Made by a program: the position numbers and the translations under genes | Part shown: positions 56,201-64,000 of the stretch, piece after piece | How the letters are laid out: each line of letters opens with the position of its first letter | Numbering within the stretch: position 1 is the stretch's first letter | Assembly: GCF_038502225.1 (NCBI RefSeq) | Contig: NC_091298.1 | Coordinates: forward strand, 36,390,844-36,454,843 | Direction: 5' to 3' | Source: Cherax quadricarinatus | Lineage: Eukaryota > Arthropoda > Malacostraca > Decapoda > Parastacidae | DNA length: 64,000 nucleotides | Notes under the pieces: model-generated | Seen by the model: the letters and a program-made list of their open reading frames with translations, nothing else | Database searches by the model: none | Told to the model about the DNA's origin: nothing

Positions 56201-56460
56201 AGATAACTGCAATCAAATCTCTGTCCCAGATTTTCACTTGGCCGACTTCATGGGACTGAAAATTTACCTGGGTGAGCTAAATTGGGATGTCCTGACTATG
56301 GGTCAGGTAGGTGATCTTGTATCCCAATATGACATTTTTCTGAGCATAGTTCTAGCTTCCCAGACAATTTTTGTTCCGAATAGGGAAATTATATCTAACA
56401 AAAATGATCCCAAATTGATGAACAATAGATTAAAACATCTCATTGGTCAAAAGAGAAGCA

Positions 56461-56919
56461 TACCTTAGTTAAGCCTCATTTAGACTATGCTGCTCATTTC
56501 TGGTCACCGTATTACAGAATGGATATAAATGCTCTGGAAAACGTACAGAGGAGGATGACAAGGATGATCCCATGTATCAGAAACCTTCCCTTTGAGGATA
56601 GACTGAGGGCCCTGAATCTGCACTCTCTCGAAAGGCGTAGAATTAGGGAGGATATGATCGAGGTGAATAAATGGAAAACAGGAATAAATAATGGGGATGT
56701 AAATAGCGTGCTGAAAATTTCCAGCCAAGACAGGACTCGCAGCAATGGTTTCAAGTTGGAAAAATTCAGATTCAGGAAGGATATAGGAAAGCACTGGTTT
56801 GGTAATAGAGTTGTGGATGAGTGAAACAAACTCCAGAGTACAGTTATTGAGACTAAAACGTTGTGTAGTTTTAAAAATAGGTTAAATAAATACATGAGTG
56901 TGTGTGGGTGGGTGTGAGT
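56461..56919 (+). pseudogene. CR1-like ORF2 C-terminus after RT deletion
   Basis: Reads VKPHLDYAAHFWSPYYRMDI, ENVQRRMTRMIPCIRNL, LHSLERRRIREDMIEV, RFRKDIGKHWFGNRVVDE then a stop, and NRLNKYMS. This is the conserved region after the RT palm and thumb in CR1-type ORF2. The same tail occurs at 58096-58329 in CR1 copy B. Confidence 0.82.
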
Positions 56920-57092
56920 TGGACCGGACTAGCTTGTGCTGTGGGTCTGGTGCCGTGCTCCTTCCTTGAGTAGAGGTGACTAGTCTGGGTGGGTCATTGG
57001 TCTTCTCCGGGGGGCTACATGGACGTGCTCCGCATGAGTCAGTAGGCCTGTTGCAGTGTTCCTTCTTTCTTACGTTCTTATGTTCTTATGTA

Positions 57093-57689
57093 GTGAAGCA
57101 GTAGCTACTTAGACAGTAGTGACCTACTGATTCCATAGATGCCTGCTGAGACAAGAGTATCCAACTGAGGCAGCGATAGTAACATACCAAGGCATTAGGA
57201 ACCTACTTGTGAAGTGGTGTCCTAATGAATTATTAGTTACATATTGTGACATGTTTGATCCTCTGAAACATTTGTAATCTGCTGAAGCAGTAGCTATCTT
57301 CTGACGTTACAGACCTCAAATGATGCATCTGTAGTCTGCTGAATTAGACATTCGTAACCTTGTGATTCAGTAGTAAACTAAGTCTAATTTACTAATGCTG
57401 TTGCCACACTTACTGTACAAACTAGGCTAGTTACCAGTGACTTTAGTGCTGACCTGACCTCTGCACCGCACCGTCAAAGAATCACTTATACAATTAAGAG
57501 AATTTTGCAAAAATTGAAAAATCGAGCCCATGTATGCATAAATACCTAAAAACATAACTACTCAGAGCCGTGATTGACACTTTTCTAAGAAGTACAAGCT
57601 TACAGTAATATTAAATCTTTTGAAATTGACTTCCATCTCATCCGTCATCAGTGTCTGAAGAAACAAGAACAGGGTCTTTGTCACACGCA
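57093..57689. other. Non-coding stretch with degenerate 19-bp-satellite-like words on the minus strand
   Basis: No gene. The left 300 bp contains words such as GTGAAGCAGTAG (57093), ACTGAGGCAGCGATAGTAAC (about 57170) and CTGAAGCAGTAG (about 57280), which resemble the complement of the 19-bp satellite unit with insertions. The rest is unassigned. Confidence 0.45.
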
Positions 57690-58060
57690 TATACTCTTGC
57701 AATAATGGTGATAGAATTACTGACAATATGCTGGGTAAAAAGACACGTGTAACTAATGTGACACTTTACTGTGGCAACGTTTAATTCTCCATGAGTTTTG
57801 TCAAGCCGTTACAAACAGTGCAGAGACACAAAGGTTATGTATAGATCATAATGTGAGGTAAAAAAGCATAAGCGCTGCAGTAGGCCAACTGGTTAATGTT
57901 GTTAGCAGTATTAGTAGTCGTAGCCGTGGGTTACTATATGATGGCGAGGTGTATTGTTTTGCTGATACTTCACAGATGACGAACTGGCCTTTAATCTGTT
58001 TAATTGTATTTGAAAAGGCGATTGAGAATGCGTTATGGCATTCCCGTCGGCGGGAACTTT
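57690..58060 (-). mobile_element. Old Penelope copy, 3' part (left piece of a split element)
   Basis: The minus strand encodes RRRECHNAFSIAFSNTIKQI then FVICEV, matching the C-terminus of the younger Penelope protein (RRRKCLES...SNTIKQNNGSFTISEV). It is followed by a terminal region with the TGTGGCAACGTTT...CTCC signature. Its other half appears at 63632-64000, beyond the CR1 and Penelope insertions. Confidence 0.75.
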
Positions 58061-58354
58061 GCAGTCCTGAGTTTCTTGACGAGGAATATACATATATTAA
58101 TAAAGGGGATATTAACAGGGTCTTGAGGATATCTCTTCAAGAGAGAACCCGCAGTAATGGATTTAAATTGGATAAATTTAGATTTAGAAAGGACATAGGA
58201 AAGTATTGGTTTGGAAATAGGGTAGTTGATAAGTGGAACAGTCTACCTAGTTGGGTTATTGAGGCTAGGACTTTGGGTAGTTTCAAATTTAGGTTGGATA
58301 AGTACATGAGTGGGAGGGGTTGGATTTGAGTGGGATTTGCACATCGGAGCTTGT
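58061..58354 (+). mobile_element. CR1-like LINE copy B, left piece, with Penelope-derived 5' leader
   Basis: 58061-58095 encodes SPEFLDEEYTY, a Penelope sequence (compare CSPEFLDEECTYIH at about 62510). From about 58096 it is CR1 ORF2 C-terminus (INKGDINRVLRISLQERTRS, FRKDIGKYWFGNRVVDKWNS, FRLDKYMSG, stop at 58329). The two parts are joined in frame without an obvious seam. The 3' UTR is interrupted at 58354 and resumes at 63502. Confidence 0.8.
58340..58354. repeat. Target-site duplication, left copy
   Basis: CACATCGGAGCTTGT, repeated exactly at 63487-63501. The two copies bracket the composite Penelope insertion within the CR1 3' UTR. Confidence 0.85.
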
Positions 58355-58384
58355 AATAAAGTTGGTAGAATTACCGACAATATG

Positions 58385-58526
58385 TAAAGTAAAAGGACAC
58401 AAGTGCAACTAATGTGACATTTATTGTGGCAGCGTTTCGCTCTCCAGGAGCTTGATAAAGCTCCTGGAGAGCGAAACGCTGCCACAATAAATGTCACATT
58501 AGTTGCACTTGTGTCCTTTTACTTTA
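58385..58526. repeat. Perfect palindrome of Penelope ends
   Basis: Arms of 69 bp (58385-58453 and 58458-58526) with a 4-base GATA centre; left arm starts TAAAGTAAAAGGACACAAGT. The right arm holds AAGCTCCTGGAGAGCGAAAC then GCTGCC. A third copy of the end follows at 58532. Read as RNA, CTTGATAAAG...CTGGAGAGCGAAAC has hammerhead layout with two changed bases in the first catalytic box (TTGATAA for CTGATGA). Confidence 0.9.
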
Positions 58527-58890
58527 AATATGTAAAGTAAAAGGACACAAGTGCAACTAATGTGACATTTATTGTGGCAACGTTTCGCTCTCCAGGAGCT
58601 TTATCAAGCCATTACAAACAATACATGGACACAGAGGGTATATAAAGGCTCAGAGTGAGGTGAATACTAGTGAGGTACCATTTCGATGTTCACTAGTGGT
58701 AGTAGTAGTAGTAGTAGTGGTAGTGACAAAAGTAATACAATATGGTAGAGCAATTAATTCGTACATGAGTAAAAGGATATAAAAGCTATTACTTGGGTAA
58801 CATAAAAATAGGTTGGACAAATATAGACTGGAATGAGGCAGCTTGTTTCAGTGTTCACTCTCTGTGCTTTGTGTAGTATAACAGGAGAGA

Positions 58891-60804
58891 CTATGTGATG
58901 GCAGGGTTTACTGTTTTCAGGAGGATTCTTGCTAAGACTTCGGAGATGGTGAAGCTGCCGTTGTTTTGTTTAATTGTATTCGAAACAGCGATCAGTGCTG
59001 ATTCGAGGCACTTGCGTCTGCGGAAATTAGTTTCTTTGATCACTAATTGGGCGTCTCTGAATTTCATGAGATGATTGGTGGAATTTCGGTGTTGTACACA
59101 GGCGTTGTTCAGGTTATCGTTCCTACATGCGTAAATGTGTTCATTGAGGCGGGTGTCGAGGTTTCTGGCTGTTTCAACCACGTAAATCTTGTCACAGCCT
59201 CCACAGGGTATAGTGTAAACTCCTGCATTGACTGGTTCGTGGTGCTTGGATTTTGTCCTGGTTATATCCTTTATTGAAGTGCTAGAAGCGATGGCGACTC
59301 TGGTGTTAGCTTGTGAAAGTACTTTTGAGACGTTCAGTGCAACCTGACTGTTGGGAAGAATTATAACTTTGCTGGGAGTGGTGCTGATGCGTGGAGAATT
59401 TATGATCTGAAGAGCTCTTTTCTTGCAGTCTTTGATGAAAAAAGAAGGAAAATGTAACTCTGTGAATGTTTGGTGAATGTATGTACACTCCTCGTCAAGA
59501 AACTCAGGACTACAAATTCGGTATGCTCTTAGGAAAAACCCGATGATGATGCCTCTTTTGGTCTTGGTATCTTGACTGGAATAGAAGTGTGTGAGATCGT
59601 TTTTATTGGTGGGTTTCCGATAAACTTGAAATCTTAGGTTGTTGTCTACTTTGTGAATGAGGACGTCGAGGAAAGGTAGCTTGTCATTGGACTCTTCTTC
59701 TAGTGTAAACTGGATCGCCGGTTCAACTGCGTTGAGCCTTGCCTGAAGATCCCGTACATCAAAACGTTTTGGAGTTATTACGAGGACTTCGTCCACGTAA
59801 CGTAACCAAGTGACGCTTGAAGGGATGATGTTGGCGAAGTGTTCGGACTCTAGGTGTTCCATGTATAAGTTGGCTAGGATGGCACTTATGGGGGACCCCA
59901 TTCCCATGCCGTAGGTTTGTTTGTAGAGCTTGTTATTGAAAGAAAAACAGTTGAAATTAACACAGAGTTCAATTAAGTCAACAAAATCTCCGGGAGGTAG
60001 AGGAAGATTAAGGTCCTGATTGACTTTACGTCGTAGAACCTCGATGGCTTTTTTGGTAGGTACTTTTGTGAAGAGGGAAGTCACATCCAAACTTAGTTTC
60101 TTGTTACGGATGGAGAGGTTACGGATGCGGTTGAGAAGGTCACCTGAGTGTTTAAGATGAGCGGGGCTGATGGTCCCCAGAAGGCAGGAAAGATGTTTGG
60201 CAAGAACTCCGGCTAGTTTGTGTGGAGCACTGCCTATTCCTGACGTGATTGGTCTGAGAGGAATATTGTGTTTATGGGTCTTGGGTAAACCATACATGTG
60301 TGCTGGTTTAGGGTTGCTTGGTAACAAGTACAGAAGTTTCTTCCCTTCTCTAGTGCGTTTGAGTATTTGTCTGGTTTTGTATAGAAAATCTTTGGTGAGC
60401 GTCTCCCACTGTTGAGTGCTGATAGGTTCGTATGTAGATTGATCATTCAAAAGGTCCATCATTTTAGTGTTGTAGTCACTGGTGTTGAGGATGACGACTC
60501 CACCTCCTTTGTCGGCGGTGGTGACGATAATGTTGGGGTCGTTGACGAGGTTCTTAAGGGCAGTGATGTATCGTCTAGGAAGATTAGAAGTAGAAGGTTC
60601 ACATAAAGCTGCAGTGAGAAGGCCCTGTATATAACCCTTCTGGAAGTTGCTGTCACTGTGTCTATGGTTCCTGGTAACTAGATTTAGTTGATAGTTAGGT
60701 TTGCGTATGTTGGTGGTAAATTTGAGTCCCAGACTCAGTGCTTGTTTTTCGTAGTCGGTTAAGGTGCGTGACGATAAGTTGTTTATCAGGGATTCACGTC
60801 CCAT
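58891..60804 (-). CDS. Penelope-like RT plus GIY-YIG protein, 5'-truncated copy with altered catalytic motifs
   Basis: 637 codons open on the minus strand; the Met at 60804 is internal to the full protein (the plus copy has over 120 more residues upstream). RT: ADKGGGVVILN, YGLPKTHKHNIPLRPITSG, LDVTSLFTKVP, TYGMGMGSPISAILANLYM. The catalytic box reads YVDE (59788-59799) where the sister copy has YVDD. Then LPFLDVLI, YRKPTNKNDLTHFYSSQ, CSPEFLDEE, and the GIY-YIG nuclease GVYTIPCGGCDKIYV with VVE in place of VGE (59176-59184 changes the conserved Gly to Val). C-terminus SNTIKQNNGSFTISEV. An intact frame, but both enzyme centres carry substitutions, so probably inactive. Confidence 0.88.
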   Translation of the reverse strand: MGRESLINNLSSRTLTDYEKQALSLGLKFTTNIRKPNYQLNLVTRNHRHSDSNFQKGYIQGLLTAALCEPSTSNLPRRYITALKNLVNDPNIIVTTADKGGGVVILNTSDYNTKMMDLLNDQSTYEPISTQQWETLTKDFLYKTRQILKRTREGKKLLYLLPSNPKPAHMYGLPKTHKHNIPLRPITSGIGSAPHKLAGVLAKHLSCLLGTISPAHLKHSGDLLNRIRNLSIRNKKLSLDVTSLFTKVPTKKAIEVLRRKVNQDLNLPLPPGDFVDLIELCVNFNCFSFNNKLYKQTYGMGMGSPISAILANLYMEHLESEHFANIIPSSVTWLRYVDEVLVITPKRFDVRDLQARLNAVEPAIQFTLEEESNDKLPFLDVLIHKVDNNLRFQVYRKPTNKNDLTHFYSSQDTKTKRGIIIGFFLRAYRICSPEFLDEECTYIHQTFTELHFPSFFIKDCKKRALQIINSPRISTTPSKVIILPNSQVALNVSKVLSQANTRVAIASSTSIKDITRTKSKHHEPVNAGVYTIPCGGCDKIYVVETARNLDTRLNEHIYACRNDNLNNACVQHRNSTNHLMKFRDAQLVIKETNFRRRKCLESALIAVSNTIKQNNGSFTISEVLARILLKTVNPAIT

Positions 60805-60841
60805 TTCCTTCCATCGACTGTTAGAGCAGAGGTACTGAAGT

Positions 60842-63128
60842 TTGCGATTGAGTTTGATCTTCTGCAGACGTTATTTGGACACCCTTCTTCGTGCTCACAG
60901 CTATCGCAACAGACACAACTTCCTACAAGATTGCCTGGCAGAGAAGGTGATCCCTAAGTCTACTCCTGCACAACTCTCCAACTCCAAGCACCCCTTCTCT
61001 CCAGCTACCCAAGCTTACTTAACTGAATGTGCCGAAGAACTTTCTAACATCGCTAAGGAAACCTTTGAAACTGCAAGGAATATGAGGGCCAATCTTCAGA
61101 TTGACCAACACACTGCTGAGCATATTCTCAGCACAGTCACCACAGCTAACCTCCAACAGAAGATCAAACTCAATCGCAAACTTCAGTACCTCTGCTCTAA
61201 CAGTCGATGGAAGGAAATGGGACGTGAATCCCTGATAAACAACTTATCGTCACGCACCTTAACCGACTACGAAAAACAAGCACTGAGTCTGGGACTCAAA
61301 TTTACCACCAACATACGCAAACCTAACTATCAACTAAATCTAGTTACCAGGAACCATAGACACAGTGACAGCAACTTCCAGAAGGGTTATATACAGGGCC
61401 TTCTCACTGCAGCTTTATGTGAACCTTCTACTTCTAATCTTCCTAGACGATATATCACTGCCCTTAAGAACCTCGCCAACGACCCCAACATTATCGTCAC
61501 CACCGCCGACAAAGGAGGTGGAGTCGTCATCCTCAACACCAGTGACTACAACACTAAAATGATGGACCTTTTGAATGATCAATCTACATACGAACCTATC
61601 AGCACTCAACAGTGGGAGACGCTCACCAAAGATTTTCTATACAAAACCAGACAAATACTCAAACGCACTAGAGAAGGGAAGAAACTTCTGTACTTGTTAC
61701 CAAGCAACCCTAAACCAGCACACATGTATGGTTTACCCAAGACCCATAAACACAATATTCCTCTCAGACCAATCACGTCAGGAATAGGCAGTGCTCCACA
61801 CAAACTAGCCGGAGTTCTTGCCAAACATCTTTCCTGCCTTCTGGGGACCATCAGCCCCGCTCATCTTAAACACTCAGGTGACCTTCTCAACCGCATCCGT
61901 AACCTCTCCATCCGTAACAAGAAACTAAGTTTGGATGTGACTTCCCTCTTCACAAAAGTACCTACCAAAAAAGCCATCGAGGTTCTACGACGTAAAGTCA
62001 ATCAGGACCTTAATCTTCCTCTACCTCCCGGAGATTTTGTTGACTTAATTGAACTCTGTGTTAATTTCAACTGTTTTTCTTTCAATAACAAGCTCTACAA
62101 ACAAACCTACGGCATGGGAATGGGGTCCCCCATAAGTGCCATCCTAGCCAACTTATACATGGAACACCTAGAGTCCGAACACTTCGCCAACATCATCCCT
62201 TCAAGCGTCACTTGGTTACGTTACGTGGACGATGTCCTCGTAATAACTCCAAAACGTTTTGATGTACGGGATCTTCAGGCAAGGCTCAACGCAGTTGAAC
62301 CGGCGATCCAGTTTACACTAGAAGAAGAGTCCAATGACAAGCTACCTTTCCTCGACGTCCTCATTCACAAAGTAGACAACAACCTAAGATTTCAAGTTTA
62401 TCGGAAACCCACCAATAAAAACGATCTCACACACTTCTATTCCAGTCAAGATACCAAGACCAAAAGAGGCATCATCATCGGGTTTTTCCTAAGAGCATAC
62501 CGAATTTGTAGTCCTGAGTTTCTTGACGAGGAGTGTACATACATTCACCAAACATTCAGAGTTACATTTTCCTTCTTTTTTCATCAAAGACTGCAAGAAA
62601 AGAGCTCTTCAGATCATAAATTCTCCACGCATCAGCACCACTCCCAGCAAAGTTATAATTCTTCCCAACAGTCAGGTTGCACTGAACGTCTCAAAAGTAC
62701 TTTCACAAGCTAACACCAGAGTCGCCATCGCTTCTAGCACTTCAATAAAGGATATAACCAGGACAAAATCCAAGCACCACGAACTAGTCAATGCAGGAGT
62801 TTACACTATACCCTGTGGAGGCTGTGACAAGATTTACGTAGGTGAAACAGCCAGAAACCTCGACACCCGCCTCAATGAACACATTTACGCATGTAGGAAC
62901 GATAACCTGAACAACGCCTGTGTACAACACCGAAATTCCACCAATCATCTCATGAAATTCAGAGACGCCCAATTAGTGATCAAAGAAACTAATTTCCGCA
63001 GACGCAAGTGCCTCGAATCAGCACTGATCGCTGTTTCGAATACAATTAAACAAAACAACGGCAGCTTCACCATCTCCGAAGTCTTAGCAAGAATCCTCCT
63101 GAAAACAGTAAACCCTGCCATCACATAG
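60842..63128 (+). pseudogene. Penelope-like RT plus GIY-YIG protein, longer copy with a frameshift
   Basis: The frame 60842-62713 (about 623 codons) begins at the head-to-head junction. Its N-terminal 120 residues (HNFLQDCLAEKVIPKSTP, LSNIAKETFETARNMR) are absent from the minus copy. The RT box is intact YVDD (62222-62233). Near 62556 two bases are missing relative to the minus copy (ACATTCAGAGTT versus ACATTCACAGAGTT), throwing the frame off. The rest continues in the frame 62523-63128, with an intact YVG (62835-62843) in GVYTIPCGGCDKIYVGE and the C-terminus. Catalytic residues are fine but the RT and nuclease are no longer in one frame. Confidence 0.9.
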
Positions 63129-63486
63129 TCTCTCCTGTTATACTACACAAAGCACAGAGAGTGAACACTGAAACAAGCTGCCTCATTCCAGTCTATATTT
63201 GTCCAACCTATTTTTATGTTACCCAAGTAATAGCTTTTATATCCTTTTACTCATGTACGAATTAATTGCTCTACCATATTGTATTACTTTTGTCACTACC
63301 ACTACTACTACTACTACTACCACTAGTGAACATCGAAATGGTACCTCACTAGTATTCACCTCACTCTGAGCCTTTATATACCCTCTGTGTCCATGTATTG
63401 TTTGTAATGGCTTGATAAAGCTCCTGGAGAGCGAAACGTTGCCACAATAAATGTCACATTAGTTGCACTTGTGTCCTTTTACTTTA

Positions 63487-63501
63487 CACATCGGAGCTTG
63501 T
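63487..63501. repeat. Target-site duplication, right copy
   Basis: CACATCGGAGCTTGT, identical to 58340-58354. Confidence 0.85.
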
Positions 63502-63631
63502 TTCTAGGGTGGCATTGAAAATTGGGTTGGTCAAATGTTTGTTAGTGGGATGAATTGTAAAGGACCTGCCTAGTATGGGCCAAGAGGCCTCCTGCAGTGT
63601 TCCTCCTTTCTTATGTTCTTATGTTCTTAAT
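63502..63631 (+). mobile_element. CR1-like LINE copy B, right piece (3' UTR and octamer tail)
   Basis: Continues the 3' UTR interrupted at 58354 (TTCTAGGGTGGCATTG...) through GGGCCAAGAGGCCTCCTGCA to TTCTTATGTTCTTATGTTCT. It has the same tail octamer as CR1 copy A at about 57070-57092. Confidence 0.85.
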
Positions 63632-64000
63632 TACAAGGTGAGCGTCGTTAAATTTCATCAAATGGTTGGCGGAATTCCCGCATTGTATGCGTACGTTGCT
63701 CAAGTAATCGTTCCTGCGTGCATTAATAAGTTCAGTGAGATGTGTTTCCAGATCTTTTGCTGTTTCCCGACATACACCTTGTCACAGCCTCCACAGGAGA
63801 TTGTGGTTTGACTTTTTAAAGGTTTTTCAATTTAGACCTGGTCAGGTGTTTTATGGAGGTGCTGGTTGCTATGGCGGCTCTAGTGTTAGCTTGCCAAATG
63901 GCTGTTGGTAAGGATTATAATTTTGTGGCGATAGTGCCTGGAGAAATATTGATTTGGAGGACTCTTTTCTTATCGTCCATGATGAAAACTTAAGGAAAAT
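63632..64000 (-). mobile_element. Old Penelope copy, GIY-YIG part (right piece of the split element)
   Basis: The minus strand encodes a decayed SCGGCDKVYVG nuclease core with the same flanking layout as 59045-59450 (compare TTCATCAAATGGTTGGCGGA with TTCATGAGATGATTGGTGGA). It is more diverged than the young arms. In order and orientation it continues the fragment at 57690-58060, so the two probably were one element. It runs off the right edge. Confidence 0.78.

Larger units (their letters stand above)
54607..57092 (+). mobile_element. CR1-like LINE, internally deleted
   Basis: Ordered remains of ORF1 (SGNH esterase), the ORF2 endonuclease and the ORF2 C-terminus, with the RT catalytic domain missing at a junction near 56460. 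The 3' end carries repeats of an octamer (TTCTTACG TTCTTATG TTCTTATG), the kind of short 3' tandem repeat characteristic of CR1 elements. The 5' end abuts the truncated MITE. Confidence 0.85.
58355..63486. mobile_element. Composite Penelope-like insertion (head-to-head copies)
   Basis: A terminal palindrome (58385-58526) is followed by a 2.3-kb inverted repeat: left arm 58532-60864 (minus-strand copy), a spacer of about 290 bp belonging to the plus copy (60865-61156), and right arm 61157-63487 (the last base or two are shared with the duplication). Both arms end with the same terminal region (GCGAAACGTTGCCACAATAA... CTTTAC). The insertion is flanked by a 15-bp duplication. Partial inverted or tandem copies are typical of Penelope-like elements. 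Confidence 0.9.

Noticed and set aside
58385..58526. A fully canonical hammerhead ribozyme
   Set aside because: No copy in the window has both CTGATGA and GAAAC intact, so I report only a hammerhead-like layout.

Overview
This window is almost entirely repetitive DNA from a large animal genome. The mix of elements (Penelope-like elements with GIY-YIG endonucleases, RTE-like and CR1-like LINEs, a Ty3/gypsy element, a tRNA-derived SINE, a TIR-flanked MITE, a hAT relic, long (TA)n tracts and multi-kilobase short-unit satellites) points to an arthropod, most likely a decapod crustacean. That assignment is inference from element types, not a species identification. I see no single-copy host gene, no rRNA or tRNA gene, and no bacterial-style operon.

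Layout, left part: a 25-bp minisatellite (1-1458); a decayed hAT/ZBED-type transposase split by a Penelope-type terminal hairpin (about 1585-2615); a LINE 3' fragment (3598-4090, minus); a 49-bp minisatellite (4391-6357) whose unit matches the 5' end of the RTE element 43 kb away; Penelope end fragments beside (TA)n tracts (6378-7425); a 13-kb satellite of 20-bp units with about 3.3-kb higher-order repeats (7787-20850); a second LINE 3' fragment (20871-21346, minus); and a degenerate 12-bp repeat.

Middle: a 19-bp satellite (seed 21822-21968; main array 22030-32299) resumes at 39705-42066 after a degraded 7.4-kb Ty3/gypsy element on the minus strand. That element carries a SINE inside its gag. 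Then come a Penelope end remnant, a decayed LINE with a CCCH zinc finger, endonuclease and RT remains (about 42840-46090), a second Penelope family (47236-48472, minus) and a 5'-truncated RTE copy (48471-49412).

Right part: an RTE-like LINE with an unbroken reading frame of about 968 codons (49610-53186); two MITE copies flanking a 760-bp (TA)n tract; a CR1-like LINE whose ORF1 has an SGNH-esterase domain and whose RT domain is deleted; and a three-layer nest. In the nest an old Penelope copy (57690-58060 and 63632-64000, minus) is split by a CR1-like 3' end (58061-58354 and 63502-63631), which is split by a young composite Penelope insertion (58355-63486) with a 15-bp target-site duplication. 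The young insertion is a head-to-head pair of nearly identical Penelope copies. Each has the defect the other lacks: changed RT and endonuclease motif residues in one, a 2-bp frameshifting deletion in the other.

Nothing here works as a pathway. The connecting theme is TE insertion into TEs and satellites, and conversion of TE sequence into tandem repeats.
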